Of a stretch of DNA of 64,000 nucleotides, positions 48,976 to 63,426 are shown piece by piece. A model generated the notes under the pieces. That model searched no databases. It saw nothing but the letters and a program-made list of their open reading frames with translations, and was not told the origin of the DNA. Origin of the DNA: Tolypeutes matacus (lineage: Eukaryota; Chordata; Mammalia; Cingulata; Chlamyphoridae). Position 1 is the stretch's first letter. The number at the start of each line of letters is the position of its first letter. The position numbers and the translations under genes were made by a program. The DNA lies in contig JAKSZT010054457.1 in assembly GCA_026826555.1 (NCBI GenBank), positions 8,343,292 to 8,407,291 of the forward strand, in the 5' to 3' direction.

Positions 48976-51900
48976 GGACTCATGTATGTGCAAATATATA
49001 TATTTTATGACATAATATGATTGGAATTATTTTAAATGAGCTGTTCTTGCAATGCCTACATTTTTAGATGGTGATTTTTAAATAGCAGGAATTTATCCTA
49101 TCTTTTGTGTTTCTAAGCACGACAATCAGTATTTAAGCACCATAGGGAGAGTCATAGTATGAATAGAAAGACAATAAAGTTATGAGCTAAAGAAAGTATG
49201 CTTTGAATTTAAGTAACAAAGTTTAGTTTTGGGGGTCTAATTGAGTTGAGGATAGAGGAATTTCATTTCCTGAGCTGTCAATCAGGAGGTGACATGGAGA
49301 ATAGAGCATCAGTCCCTATACTTGCCTCTAAGAATCTTTGTACTTCTGGGCCAAGGAAAAATGAGAAAATCTGATTCTAAACTTTAGGGTATATCAGTAG
49401 AAGAGAGGAGCTGCCTAAATAAGGACGCCCATCTTTGGGGTTTCTGTAGCTAATTGCATAAATATAATTAAATAACCTCACAATTATGAAACTATACCTA
49501 CATTTACAATTGCAAGTAGATCCTCACAGTGCATAGGAGCTGTCTGAGTATTTAAGAGATAATTTCCTTTAGGAAGACTTCACCTCTTGATTTATTGAGT
49601 ACTAATAACACTTTATGAATTCTTTGTTTACAGCTGTATCATCCATTATAATCTGTGGTCTCTATCCAGATTGCAAACATATCTTATTAATAATTATATC
49701 TCCAGAATGTATGAATATGCCATATGCATTGTAAGTGCTCAGTATATATTTGATTATTAACAAAGTTTTTGGAGCATAATTATTAATCTAAGCTATTGAA
49801 AACTATTTGACTGTTTGAATGATATAAAATTATATACTTTATCGATATTATATTTTATGAAAAAAATAAATATATCTAATGTAAACATTTACCAGATTCT
49901 TCAAATGTCTTAACATATTCAATGAGAACAAACAAGTCATTAAGGAACACTCCTAAAATGTTAATCTTTTGGTAAACATCCCACAATGACAATTAAAATA
50001 AGATAAATTAAGTAGCCCAACAATATACCAAAATCAACAACATAAGGGTATGTAGAAAAACAAGCTACTATTATGGTATGCAAGGTGTAAAACACTGGGA
50101 AACACTTTCAGTCAGCAAGGCTTTGGAAATTATAGACTCTGCAATTTTGAGTTTTAATCCAGATCTTTTGAAACATATAACCACAATCCATGTCTAAATA
50201 TGTCTCAATTTAATTCTCCTTATAGTAAAAAATGTTTACCATGAAAGCAATAGGATTTTGTTAAGTTATTGAGAACAGAAGTGTCACTTCGAATTCTTTC
50301 AGATCTTAATAAACACCTAATCAGGATATTTTTTTTTAAATAAAAGATGAATTTTAAACAACTATCACAATTTCCAAGTCAACTTCCTCATAGTAAAAAA
50401 AAAAAATTGCTACCTCTCAGTCTTGCAGGTAATTTATTGGACTCTTGAGGCAAATTTAGAAAAGCAATAATCAGAGAGGGTGGATTGCCCATCTTTTATA
50501 TAGTCTTTGCCAGTTTTTTTTTTGTTTTGTTTGGTTTGGTTTGGTTTGGTTTGGTTTGCAGGTCTGGGTCAGGATTCCTACATAGTATATTTATTGATAG
50601 CTCAGGTTATAAATTCTGATTTCGAATTGGAATCTCAAAATCTACATTTACCCACTGTGTTACTTAGGTAATTACTCAATAACACTTGGACAATGAGAAA
50701 TATAATAGCATCTAAAACTTAAGGTGGTTTTAAGAATTAAATAGGAAAATGAAATACAAGTTTTAGAAAATTGTCTATCAAATAGAATGGACTAAATAAA
50801 TGTGAAATATTGTTTACTATTATGGTTCCCCACATAACTTTAGTGCTACATCTCTACAATTAATCATACATGAATTTCCCCAAAGTCCACTCTCCTCCTT
50901 AATTATATAAGAGAGCATTCCATGTGGGATGGTTGGATTGACTGAGCTATTACTCATTGCAATTGTGGAATCTGTTTTTCACTTTATCATTCACGTTACT
51001 GGGTAGAAAATTTTTGGTTGCCTTTCTCCACAACTCATTCCATCCCTTTAAATTTATCATTGAAACTAAATAAATCTATTTGGGGTAATGGAAAAGTTTT
51101 TGTCATGGTAGTGATGGCAGCACAAGTGGACTTAAAAAAAGCAAACAAAATTTAATGTGATGGATGTTTTAATATATAAATTGCTCAATGTAAGGGATTA
51201 ACTAGGTACATGATGTGGTATTTTTAGTTTCATTCATAATAATTTTAAGACCATGAAAATAAGGAAATGCACATGCAATTAGCCGATATTGCATCTATCA
51301 AATTTAGTTCTATTTCTAAAGACACTAAAATCCATTTTCTAAAATGATATAAGCTTAAGTTCATAATTTTAGAATGTAACTAAATTTCCACATTTGTATT
51401 AAGGAGCTACTAATTTACACAACAAAATGTTATTTTGAAGACCATATATATGTCATTTTATATTATTATGTTATGATTTTATGTTATATTATGATACGGT
51501 ACATTATGCTATATGTTTACTTTATTTCACTATGTATGTAAACTATTCTAATATAAAGAAAACCATTTCCATTGCATTTACTCTAATATTCTCTAAAATA
51601 GAGAAAATGCATGTGTTATCTTATTTGCTGAGTCTCAAGCATGAAACCTTTGCTGTAAAATGATAAAACCTGCTTTTAGGATAGACATAGAATTCATTCC
51701 AAGTCTATTTTGACCTATCATCAAAACAGTGAAGAGTTTTGCAAATATGTTACCTGAGTTTTCTTTTTCTCCTTCAGTCACTTTTTCCAAATCCAGTCTT
51801 CCTCAATTTTAACTTTGATCCTGAAAGATGATGGCTTCTTATTTTTTTGTAATTTCTTATAAAATGAAGATTGCCACTAAAATAATCCTGATGTAACTAT

Positions 51901-53989
51901 AGAGAAAAGCTCAGAGACCACTCACTCACTGGATTTGGAAATATAACACACAGTTATATTTATTTATGCCTGAAGAAAATATGACCATCTTCTCCAACTT
52001 TTATAAACAAGTTCATTTTTATAAACAAGCTTGGATTATAGAATTATCCAGAGTTGATTCCAAAGATGGAATCAACACCATCACTTCCAGAGAACGGTGT
52101 TTTATGTTAAAAGACTACTTTGGAACACTATCTGTCCAGTTCATTTTTTAAAGTTGGTTCCAAGAATATACTGTGGATATGATTCAAGAATCTTCAAATT
52201 TGCAAACTATCTGTATTTGAGAATACTTATCAAAAATCAACAATTCTAAATCATCATTACTTTTAACAGACCAAATCAATGAAACACACCTTTAATGGCA
52301 TTTTTAGTCAATAGTGCAGTGAGCCACATAATAAAATAAAAGCATTTTGTTTGGGTTACTTTTTAAAGCTTTCATATGGCTGTTATAATATGGTTCATAT
52401 TAGTAATACAGTGGCTTTTATTTACATCTTGACAGTAACATAATGCCTAGGGAGAAATCTTCTCCCAGGTAAGAAAGAAATGACTGGGTACTTAATCACT
52501 ATTGAATAAGAAATCCTTCAGTGAGCTGTTGAAACTGTTTGTTCCTAAGGCTACTTTTTCCTAATTAAATTCACTGAGGAATCATCACCTAGAGAACTGA
52601 GATGTTCCATTTGATACTTCAAATAAATTTTATATTTTCAAAGTCTTCCCCTGGCCAGTAACTGTAGGAGAATAAATGCAAAAACACAAATCTAACAACA
52701 AAGAAAAAATGACTTACTAAGTCCAAAGATTTAAGGTTGCATAACAAAGAATATTTTATTTTCAATTAATCAACATATATTTGAAATTCTCAAAACAAAG
52801 AGGGCAAACAAGTGAATAGAAAAGATTAAGGCTTCGGGCATGGCAGAAGTACTTAATAGACAAGTATAGCACAAGATCATTGCTAATCAACCTCCAAAAT
52901 GTTTCAATCCAACTCACATAATATCCATATACCAAATTTCAACTAAGAAGGTTTCTCAGAAAGAAAGGAAATTTCTTAAAATTAATACATAAACAGGTAT
53001 TAGGATTTAAAACTTGAGAGAGAAAATTATATGTAATATGAGAAAAAAAAACATATAAAAAATAAATCCAGAAATATTTTGTACTTAATTTCAGGTTCCT
53101 TTCATATAACAATGGCAGATCCTTAAATCTAAATCTCTTCACTCATCCTCTAAAAACATACCGTGCAACACAACAGGCACATAAAATCACACATAACTAA
53201 TAAATTCAGAGTAACTAAGACCCCAAGAATGCTATGAACTTCAAATTATTTCTAAAAAGAGAAAACAACAACAAAAAACACACCAAATTCCAGCAGATAT
53301 CTCTTGAGCCATATTAGTTGCCTGAAGGATGAGTAAAGGAAGCCTGAAGGGACTGTGGAGAAGAGGAGAGGGAAGCAGAAAGCTCAAGGGAGATAAATAA
53401 CAACCAGAATCACCTATAGAAGAATAAGTCACACTAATTTTAAAATCACTACAAAGAAAGGTCTGATTGAGATTTGGTAAATCAGAAATTTAGTACAAGA
53501 AAATGGCTTGAAATTATGTAGGACCTAAGATGGCATGGAAAACAAAAAATAATATTTCTTCTTGGGGAGGTGAGGATGAATAGAAACAGGAAGGTATTTT
53601 GGGGAGAACTGGTGGTAGAAGAAAAGAAGGAAGCCTGGCAAATATGGATAACCTAAACTTAGTCAGAGTGTAACTATCAAATTAAGATTGAGTTAAATTC
53701 AACAAATGAAATGGGAGATACTCTGCAATATTTTAAAGTAGTAAAAACCAAAGAAGACCTGAAGAATGGTTCCAGGTTAAAATAAAATTGACACAGCAAT
53801 TAAATGCAATGTATGATTATGAATTTTATCCTAGGCCAGAAAAAAAAAATCTTACATTAAACATTATATGAATAGTTGATGAAATATGAATATGTAATAG
53901 TGTCGTATGAATATTTCTGAATGTGATAATTCTATGTCTCTATGCAAAAAAAAATTATCTGATCTTACAACATACCCATGAAGTAAGTG
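48976..53989. other. Gene-poor spacer
   Basis: No gene found. It includes a (GGTTT)n pentanucleotide run at about 50527-50561 and an A-run near 50396-50406. A short L1 3'-like fragment may lie at about 51080-51200. The rest is unassigned AT-rich DNA. Confidence 0.4.
50527..50561 (+). repeat. (GGTTT)n microsatellite
   Basis: Five perfect ggttt units flanked by degenerate ttgtt units. A candidate length-polymorphic marker. Confidence 0.85.
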
Positions 53990-54240
53990 TCATAATGTCT
54001 GATTCAGGAAATCAGAATAGCCAAAAATATCTTTAAAAAGAACACCCTACTTTCAACCTTACTACAAACTATAGTATCCAAGACAGTTCAATACTAGCAT
54101 AAGGCTAGACATATCAATGGGATATGCTGCAAAGTCTGGAAATATACCCTAGATATCAGCTAGATATTAAAACTGCCAAAGTATGCATAACCATAATAAA
54201 AAATGTTGCTCAAAACCATGAGGATGTCTGGAAACCAGAA
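53990..54240 (+). mobile_element. LINE-1 ORF2 fragment
   Basis: ccttactacaaactatagta, ccaagacagttcaatactag, aagctagacatatcaatggg-like and ...ctggaaatataccctaga blocks follow the ORF2 order after the RT domain. Heavily mutated. Confidence 0.55.
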
Positions 54241-56649
54241 ACAAACCACATGATAAGGAACTCAGTAAATTATCTAACCTGAAGGACATTTGGGGAATCC
54301 CGAATATCCACCAGTCACAAACAACTTAGATAATATTTTTCTTTTTCTTTAAAAACCTTTGCCTGGAAGTGCCAAGATGGGAGATGATTTGGGTTGGTAT
54401 CTGAATCTGTGCTTCCCAAATTGCAATTTTAAGACCTCAAATTAATGTCTTTGTTGTTTTGTAGCTTTGCTGGTTATTTCTCAGGTGACAGTCCTATGAC
54501 AAGCTTTAGGAACTTGGTCTCAGCAGGTATTTTATGTTATGTAATCACTTATCTACTCCTCTCTCACTGAATACATATATGAGGTGGAATATACCTCAGT
54601 GCCCACCTAACTTGGGAATTCAGATCACTTGTCTTCTTTGTGGTCATATGTCAAATAGTCCAACTCCTATTTCAGGCTTTCAATGACTTCCATATTCTTT
54701 TGCTTGATTCACTTGTATATGTTTCTTGTGCTAAGACAGTATTTTTATCAATAGATAAGCTAGATAGATGACAGATGATAGTTAGAGAGACAGACAGACA
54801 GAGAGATATATATAGACCACAAAATTAAAGAAAACATATATAGAAGTCATTATCACCATTCCTGCAACTGACTAAAAGGTCAAATTTGGTATTTATGAAT
54901 TCTTTTCTCTACTATTTTTCCATGTTCTCTTCCCCTTAATTTCAGTCCAGATCAATTAAGTAATTCTTTCTACAATAAAAGTATTGCTGCCTTTCCAACA
55001 GAAGACTTTCTCTACATTAAAAATCTAAGGACTTTCACTGTTGTTCATAACATGCCTTACCATAGGCCTATTTGACCATCTTATTCTTCACATATATTGA
55101 GTTTAATATGGGATCTTTTGGGTCATTAGGGCAATAAATAAAAGAGACACACAAAAGTCCATCTGGACTAGCTTAAGATCTTTATCATGTGAAGGCTCCC
55201 ACTAAAAGATGGCAGTTTTAACTTTAGCTAATAAATGCATTACATCCAACATACCTAAATGTAATATGCATTAATCATAAAATTTAAGGAATATATCTAA
55301 AAACTGTGCCTTTTGTATTAGAAAGTGGCAAAATATGTTGAAAATTTTCTTTGATCTGAAGAACTATTCCAAAAAGTACCTGATTTCAAAATCTTTAGAA
55401 ATTTTAATGAAGTAGTTCATTTTCATGAAATTTCTTTCAAATAAGGGATTTGATACTTCATTTTCATGTGATTCATATTTCACCAACATGATGTTATCAA
55501 TGTGTGGTCCAAACCATCATCTTTTGGGAAGACTGATATGGTCAAGGTATCTGTGGACTAAATGATGACTCAGCTCTAAAAAAAACAAATATAAACATAG
55601 GGCATATGATCTTATTCAGGTGAATGCAAAGAATTCCTCATGCTTTCTGCTTATGTGAATAAGGCATAAATATTTATTTGATCAGATAATGCTTTTAACA
55701 GTCACAAAATTGAAATCATATGCTCCAATAAGAATACTACATTGAAAATTACATCTCAAGTACGTATTACTTCAAAATATACAACAATCCATAGAAATTT
55801 TCTCTCACAAACATCTATTGCTAAAATAGAAAAATAAATGTAAATTTATATTTATCTACTGGAAAACCAAGCCTGGCTTGTTTTGCACCAAATAACCCAA
55901 TAATAACAACAAGAAGAGTATATAAAAAAACATAAAATGCAAGTGCTTAAAAGCATTAGAGAAATAAAAGTAATGAAATATCTCTGGGGCTGGTATTTTA
56001 TAAAGAAGGGAAACCAGAGAGCTAAGCCCTACATTTGTGATCTCTTTTCTGTAAAGGCATGTGCTAATTCCACATACCACAAATGAATGCCTAAAAATCC
56101 AAATGGAATTTTCTCTGAACCCTTTATTCTGGGGAGTAACAAATAGAATTCATTTTCTATCAAAGTGGAGAAGACTTTTAAGAACCCAAGTTTTGGTTTG
56201 TGGACATATAGGGCCTTTCTTGAAGTAAGAATAAATAGAAAATAAATAATTCTCAAGGAAATTCAAACACATCTTGACTAATCCAATTTCTTGATTGAAT
56301 TAAAGTATTTGGGATATTTATTTCCTCAAGGCTAGCTGCCAGTGAGAAAAAAAAATTAAAATCATAAAGAGGATGAAGTCATCAAAAATATTGAATTAGG
56401 TTGACAAAATTTAGAATATAAAATCTGGCAAGTAAACAAAACTAACAAAGCAAAGGAGGAGATATGTTTTGATTAAAAAGCAAGAGCAATAGAAACATAT
56501 GCATAGATGATTCAAATAATGAAAAAAAAAGCATTATTTAAAACAAATGTATTGTACTCCAATAATTAAAACACAAAAATAGCTAACCTTACTGAAATAA
56601 ATTTGAAAATGAAACTATATAATCATTGAAATTAACAAATAAATTGTTG
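54241..56649. other. Gene-poor spacer
   Basis: No gene. Short GATA/GACA-like simple sequence lies at about 54765-54815. Nothing else recognised. Confidence 0.4.
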
Positions 56650-58190
56650 GATTTAACAGCATATTGACATAGTTGATGAGAAACTTAATAAACTGGAAGA
56701 AAGTTTAAAAGAAAATATGCAGACCTAAGCAGAGAAAAATGAAAGGATGGACAATATAGAATACAGTATAAAATGACTTACAGGGCACAGTACAAAGCTC
56801 TAATCTATAGTTAATTTACTTACAGTTCCATAAGAGAAGATAAAGATAACAGATAGACAAAATATTTGAAGAGATAATGGAAGAAACATTTTTAGAAATG
56901 TTGAAAAAAATCAAGTTGTAATTTCTTGGGGTCTTTTAAGTACTGGGAAGCATAAAATGAAAAAAAGGATAAATTTTCAAAATTGATAAATTAAAAAGAT
57001 ATTGCATAATAAACTACAAAAAAAAGGACAAAGATCAGATTTTAAGGACATTGCATAAAAGGAAATAACCAAAAAACTAGATAAATATTGAAAAGAGAAG
57101 ATAAGAGAATGATATATTCACAGTATAAAATGAATATAAATTTCAGGTTAAATATCAGCAAAACATCTTTCAGAATTGAAGGCAAAATGTAGATTTTTTT
57201 TTCTGACAAAAAAAATGAGGGAATTTGTGAACAACAGACATACATAGGGATCTCTAGAGGGTGATCTTCAGGAAGGAGAAAAATTAATTCAATTGGTTAC
57301 ACGGAAATACAGGAAAGAATCAAGAATAATGAGAAGAGGAAATATGTGCATAAACCTAATTGAATATTAATTATATACAATAAGAATAAATACAAAACAA
57401 ATGGAGATGCTAGATTTAAATTCAAATACATCATAAATTTTATTTTTAAAATAATAAGTTTATTAATCTTATTTTAAAAGGAACTCAATACTATGAACCT
57501 TACAAGAAAAACAAATGAGTATAAAAAGTGAAAATTAATTAATGGAAAATACAAAGCATAAATTCTAACCAAAAGAAGGATGTTATCAGTCTACAATAAT
57601 ATAATATATAAAAATAAACATCAAAGCAAGACATATTCCCATATCCAAAATGTTTACAATGGTAAAAAAAAAAATCAATGTAGCAGCATTATGTAATCAT
57701 TGTGAATTGAATCCATCTAAATACATAGCCTCAAAATATTTTTTAATTCATTGAGCTAACATGACAAACAAATCAACAATAATATTGGGAGGTCTTAGCA
57801 CAATTATCAGTAAGTGCAAGAACATGCACATAAAATATAATGTTATAGAAAATTTAAAGAATATCATTAGAAAATTTCACTAATTGAAATAAGAGAACAA
57901 TGCTCCCAAGAACTACATTCTTTCCAAGTGCACAAGGAACACTTCCCAAACTGATCATATTCTGGGCCTTAAAACAATTCTCAAGAAATATCAAAGAATT
58001 ACAATCATAAAGCATGTTTCAGAACAACATGAATATTATCTAGAAAATAGAAAAAGTGAAAATTCCCAAATATTTGAAAATTTAAAGTACATTTCTAAAT
58101 AAATCATAGATAAAATAATAGAAAATATTTTGAGCTTAATGATAGTGAAAATAAAATGTATCAAAGCTTGTGAAATCAGCCAAAGGCTTG
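56650..58190 (+). mobile_element. Old LINE-1, ORF1 to ORF2 endonuclease, degenerate
   Basis: ORF1-like text around 56690-57270 (gaagagataatggaagaaac, then ggaatttgtgaacaacagac and gtgatcttcaggaaggagaa). ORF2 endonuclease-like text around 57880-58190 (acattctttccaagtgcaca, catattctgggccttaaaac, ttcccaaatatttgaaaatt, attttgagcttaatgatag). Many stops, no usable frame. Confidence 0.7.
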
Positions 58191-58361
58191 TGAAAGTCAG
58201 CCAAATCCTTACTTGGATGTATTAGAAAATAATAAAATTTGCAAAATCAATGCACTAAATATCCCTTCAAGAAGTTATTAAAATGACAGAAATGTGAAAT
58301 CAAAGTAAGCAGTGTTATGGAGGTAGTAAATTTAAGAACAATTCTTGTTGATGAATTAATC

Positions 58362-58798
58362 TGTGTGATACGTATGATGGTTAATTTCATGTATTAAATT
58401 GGCTGGGTTTTGCTGTCCAGTTGTTTGATCAAGCAAGCCCTGGCCTGATTGTTACCAGTGGGGTATTTTGTGCATTTAAATCATTAGTACTTGATTGAAT
58501 ATAAGCTGATTACATCTCCAATGAGTAAAGGAGATTGCCTTTAGTAATGAGAGAAAACTCATCCAATAAGTAGAAGGTTTTAAAGGAATAACTGATGATT
58601 TCAGCAGTCATAAAGAGTTTCTATCTCTAATTCAGTCAGCCAGCTTCTGCTGGGGAATACATGGAAACCTTCATCGAAGTTCCCGCTTGCAGCTTGCTAT
58701 ACTGAATTCAGATTTCTCAAGCCCCATGGACATCTGAACCAAATTCTATAACAAATATATCCTGTTTGTTCTGTTTCTCTGAAGAACTCTGGCTAAGA
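58362..58798 (+). mobile_element. ERVL-type LTR (family Y / MLT2-like)
   Basis: Starts near tgtgatacgtatgatggtta and continues with the MLT2-type order: a ggctgggttttgctgtccag block, ggagattgcctttagtaatg, catccaataagtagaaggtt, and the terminal gttctgtttctctgaagaac followed by ctggctaagaa. It lies directly before the pol remnant in the same orientation, so it may be that element's 5' LTR. Confidence 0.65.
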
Positions 58799-58799
58799 A

Positions 58800-60860
58800 C
58801 TTATGCCAGCAACAGCCAAAATTGCTAAAATATTGTCTCACTCAAAGGTGGCAATCAAAGATTGAGGGGAAGAAAAATCTTCCCAGTGGGCAGTATTTCG
58901 AACAGTATATCAGGTTTTCCACTTCATATGTAATTACCATGAATTATGGATCACTACTGACTCATGGAGCACGTTAAATAAGCTTGATAAGCCATTAAAT
59001 GGTTCAGACTGAAAAAAGTGGAAATAATTATGGCACAGCTGTCTGAAGGAATGGTATGTGGATGGTTCTATCCAAATAAGCACCAAATACAACAGTGATT
59101 GTTTCCCATGTAGGTGAAAATAGAATTCACAGCATAGCAGTCTCAAAAACTCATCATAAATATCTGTCTTGTGGCTATCGGTCAGCTTTATTCATCAACC
59201 ACATTTGTGGACCTATTTATGAAATGGCCACAATTGCAGAGGTAAATACTATACATGGGCTTAATGAACACCATAATCTACTTTTCATCAACTTGCTACC
59301 TTTCCCCTGATCTGGCTACTGTCACTTCTGAATGTACAAAATGCTTAAAACCCATTTATGGCACCATTATCTTGGAAAACTACCCAATTACTCAGTGGTA
59401 GCTTACTTCATTGAAACCCCGCAGTTTGGAGTTGACAACACCTTGTTTCCTTACATACTAGGTATGTAATTTTCTGTACCTGCAATCCATTGTCCATTGC
59501 CCACCATATCCTGCGCATGATCATCTCTGTTCAGGGGACACATTTTATGGTAAATAAAATAAAGCAAATGGCTCACCCCCATAGAATTCATGGGCATAAC
59601 CATAATCCACATCATCTAGAAGCAATTGGCTGGATTTAATGTAATGATACATATCACTAGCCAAGTAGGGCTTATCAGTATAGGCAAACTACAAAATCTT
59701 AACCAATCAGTCAAGTTTCCAAGAATAACCATTAAAGACATCAGATCACGTTCATTAGAGATATTCTACAAATAGTACTAAAAGAAATTACTATCCTTTC
59801 TATATTCTAGTTATTTAGAGATGGCACTGGTTCTAAGAGATTTATAATGGGAAATTGCCTATGCAGTGCCATTGGAAGCCCATAATCCTAATGCTCAGAT
59901 GATTTCTGAAGTGCTATACGAACATATGCAGAATGGAGATTCTGGCAAGACTAATACTGCCACCCAGTGATAGGTACTGGGATTGGGTATGCAATGATTC
60001 ATTGATACAGTGACCAGATGCAGACCATTTGAAATGTAACTACTAGCAGCTCATTAAACTTTCATAGAGACACAACTCAAGGTATCACAAGTGTCCTTTA
60101 TGCCATGGATGGTATGAGAGAATAATATATAAATGATGGAGCAGCATAATAAAGCTCCTTAATAAAATGGAAAGAGTATTACAGAACATCCATGGGAGGT
60201 GACTCAGGAGAAGTATAGAATATTCATAAGCATAATATACAGAACAAAATATAACTTCTGGCAGAGTTTTCTCCAACTGTTGCTAAATGATATGAATCAA
60301 TTTTACATTTCCTAAAGTAAAACAAGATACCTGATTTCTCAATGGAAGTTCTCAATTTGAAGGATATGATTCAATACGGAAATCTGCTGAATTTCACACT
60401 CTGGATGGTAAAACTTTGGTCAAAGTAGGCAGTGTTAAATCTACCCCAAAGCCAGCTATAAACAGCATAATTAGCAGGGCAGGGAACAGTTGATTCCCAA
60501 CCTCAGAGCAATGTTTGTATATTTATAGATTTATGCATTGTGGCTCACTGCCTCATTATTTGGTCAGGCAAACAACCCTTACTGAGTGGACAGTCAATAA
60601 ACACAGCACAAAAGAATGTTTTTATAGGTTATATGAGTATTCTAAGGGTAAATGAAAATGGGTCATGTGGATCCCTCCAGATAACCCAGGTATTGGCTCA
60701 ATAAAGAAGAGAATACTTTTGGTCTAGTCTATGGATATGGTTACAAGGATATATAAGATAAATGAAATTCAGTGATGGAGAGAATACCATGTTCACTAAG
60801 CCAATGAAAACTATTAATATAGAAGATCATGCTGAATAAAAATAGCAGAAAGCTACTTAA
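58800..60860 (+). pseudogene. ERVL-class pol remnant (RNase H / integrase region)
   Basis: Collinear with the internal region of ERVL elements as I know it: an RNase-H-side block around 59040-59090 (gtggatggttctatccaaat), a zinc-finger-side block around 59190-59330 and an integrase-core block around 59340-59640. The latter includes ggggacacattttatgg (about 59537) and the cca...catcatctagaagcaattgg stretch near 59600-59630 that corresponds to the acidic catalytic residue area. Stops and shifts are frequent, gag and most of pol are missing between the LTR and this part, and nothing is expressed. The limit near 60860 is approximate. This is a relic, not a live virus. Confidence 0.6.
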
Positions 60861-60884
60861 AATAACTTTAATAAAAGTGCTGCT

Positions 60885-61525
60885 GATGTGAGGAGTCAGG
60901 CTTGGGGCAAGATGGCATGGGTCTAAGTGGATGCTCACCTCCTCTCTCACAGAAGACAGCTGGCTGGGGACAGGATTCTGCCTGAGTGAGCAGTTCTGGG
61001 AGCCCACAGAGTGGGAGTCTTTTGGGCATAGATTTGGAGGGAGCTGGACAGGGAGATAGATTGCTCAAGATAAAATCATGAGTTTTTAGCCCCATTCCTA
61101 AAAAGCACAGCCTTCTAAGCCCCACCCTCAGGGCAGGGGGCCAGGGTGAGCTCTAACACGCCTGGCCACCCAGCGAGAGGGAGCAGTCTCCAAGAGTGCG
61201 AGAGTTCTGGCAAAGGTTGGAGAGGGGTTTCCTTTCTGTGGGTTTGGTTGCCTGGATCACCTTAGAGTTTTGGGGAGCATACCAGCCGCCTCAAAGTGGT
61301 ACCAGGCTGAGGGGAGAGGTGAATCTGCTGAGGAACCCTGATTTACCTAACTGCCCTGGGATACAGAGGTTTGGCTTGAGAGAGGGTGGAGTCAGCCAAT
61401 TTAATAATTCTAAGAACTATCAGAATTTCAACTCCCCTAAGGGAGTCAGACAGTGGGAAGTGCTTAATAAGTTTTCTACAGCTTGTTTAGGGTCCCCTGG
61501 GAAGATGGGGGGGGTGGTCTAGGGG
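60885..61525 (+). mobile_element. GC-rich LINE-1 5' UTR-like fragment
   Basis: Opens with ggcttggggcaagatggcat, the kind of entry seen at L1 5' ends, and has higher GC than its surroundings until ggggtggtctaggggtgta. The open frames in it on both strands are incidental. No ORF1 follows, so only the 5' piece is present. The assignment to L1 rests on composition and the opening motif. Confidence 0.45.
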
Positions 61526-61619
61526 TGTATATGATATTAAAAAGTTATTTATTTGGTAATAGAATTGACAAACTTCTAGAAAATATGATCCAGAGTAAAA
61601 TCCAAATGCCTAATTCCAG

Positions 61620-62180
61620 TATTATAAGATGAATATCACTACAGATCCCTCAGACATTAACAGTATGCTCTTTTTGATATGTAGAAAATTGTATTGTCCA
61701 AAAATGGATGCAACAATATTTTCCATCAGACATTCTGTTCTGTAATATGTTTTTGCCACTCCCCCATCAAGTGTTGTATCTATTTCTCCACTCCCCTTCA
61801 AAGATTGCCAGACCCTGTGACTAATTTTACCAGTAGAAGATTGTGGACATGTCACTATGATAATTCTGAATGTAGCCCTTATCTGGCCTGATAGCGTCTA
61901 TATTTTAACACTAGAAGGACTGTACATCATGTAAGAAGTTTATCCTGCTGAAGAAATCTTGTGAAGACATCTTTCATCTAAATGGAAAGAGAGAGGGACC
62001 CAGAGGATCCCTTCCAGGTATCACTTCTGAGACTCCATGAATGGGAATTAGGCTGTCTTGGATCCTTCAGGCGACCCCAGTAATAAGTTGAAAACACAAA
62101 TTGACAGCAGTGCAAGCCACATGAAGCAGAAGGAACACCTAGCCTAGCCCTGTCTGAATTTCTGTCTCACAAAATCTTGA
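61620..62180 (+). mobile_element. MLT1-like MaLR LTR remnant
   Basis: Blocks in family order: cccccatcaagtgttgtatc...tttctccactccccttcaaa (61768-61800), ccctgtgactaattttacca, and the terminal aaatcttgagacaaaataaa followed by atggttgtt (62172-62200). Diverged and non-coding. Confidence 0.55.
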
Positions 62181-62233
62181 GACAAAATAAAATGGTTGTT
62201 AAAAAGTCAAAAAAATTTGGAGTCATATATCAT

Positions 62234-62680
62234 TGTGACGGTATAGCTTATGTGCCAACTTGGCCAGGTAATGGTGCCCAGTTGCTTGGCAAAGGAAGCA
62301 AAGGCCTGATTGTTACTGTGAGGGCATTCAGTGGAATTAAACCATTAGTTAATCGATTGCATCTATGACTGATTACATCTACAATCAACTGAGAATGTTG
62401 CCTTTAGCAATGAGAGATATCTCACCTAATCAGTTGAAGGCCTTAAAGGAGAAATGATGATTTCAGCAAGTCAGAAGACAAAATTCACATCTCTATTTTG
62501 TCCAGCCATTTTTTCATGGAGAATTCATTTTAAACCTTCATCAGACTTCCCAGCTTGCAGCCTGCCCTACAGAATGTGGACAGGTACAGCCCCACCATCA
62601 TGTGAGACAATTTTATAAATTCTCATAATATTTACAGATTTCTCCTGTTGGCTTTGAGAGAACCCTGATGACTAATAAAA
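62234..62680 (+). mobile_element. Solo ERVL-type LTR (family Y)
   Basis: Starts tgtgacggtatagcttatgt, passes ccaacttggccaggtaatgg, ttagcaatgagagatatctc, cagttgaaggccttaaagga and ends ...gagagaaccctgatgactaa. It shares this order with 43594-44040 (reverse-complemented) and 58362-58798. Exact flanking duplications are unclear. Confidence 0.75.
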
Positions 62681-62819
62681 TGACATAGGGAAAGGTACAC
62701 TGAACAATAAATGGAAATGCAAAATGGATGCATCCATAACAAAAATCTAAAGCATGTGGCATTGATTTTGGTGCCAGTGGTAGATGGAAGCTGGAAGGGC
62801 TTTTTCTTAGTTCCCCAGG

Positions 62820-63238
62820 TTGCTGAGATATGTACCATGCAGTGGGTTGGTTTAAACAATGGAAATTTATTGACTCACAGCTTTGAAGCTAGAAGAAGTT
62901 CCAAAATCAAGGCATTAGCAAGTTGATGATTTCTTCCTGAAGACTGTTCTGTTTCTGGCTGCCAGCAATCCTTCGGTGCCTTGGCTTTCTTGTCACATAA
63001 TAATGCCTTTCCTTTCTATTCTGGTTTATATTGACTTACAGTTTCTACTCGTACACAGGGTTTTCTCTTTATAAAGACTTCAGTGATAAGATTAAGGCCC
63101 AGCCTCATAAAGTTGGGTCAGACCATAACTAAAAACAACATCTTAAAAAGATTCTATTGACAAAGTTTCACACACATGGGAATTAATTAAAATTAAGAAT
63201 ACTTTATTTTTCTTGGGTACACAATTCAATCTAACACA
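62820..63238 (-). mobile_element. ERVL-type LTR, third family, minus strand
   Basis: On the minus strand it starts tgtgttagattgaattgtgt and runs through ...ggcccagcctcataaagttg (plus text), ccagcaatccttcggtgcct and ccatgcagtgggttggttta. The right limit is set by the TG end at 63238; the left limit is approximate. Confidence 0.6.
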
Positions 63239-63426
63239 ACCTTTGCTTTGGAGCCCAAAAAGACACCTTCTTCCCATTTGCAAAATACATACATTCCATC
63301 ACAATATCCCAAAAGCCTTAACCCATTTCAATAATAATGTTAAGTAAAAAGTCTTATTAAAATCAGTTATGAATATGGTCCATCCTAGGCAAATACAATG
63401 GTAGGAAAAACATAAGACACACATTT

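Noticed and set aside
61196..61522. 108-codon plus-strand ORF in a GC-richer stretch, possible CpG island or exon
   Set aside because: Few CpGs by eye, no splice signals or domain, and the context is an L1 5' UTR-like fragment.
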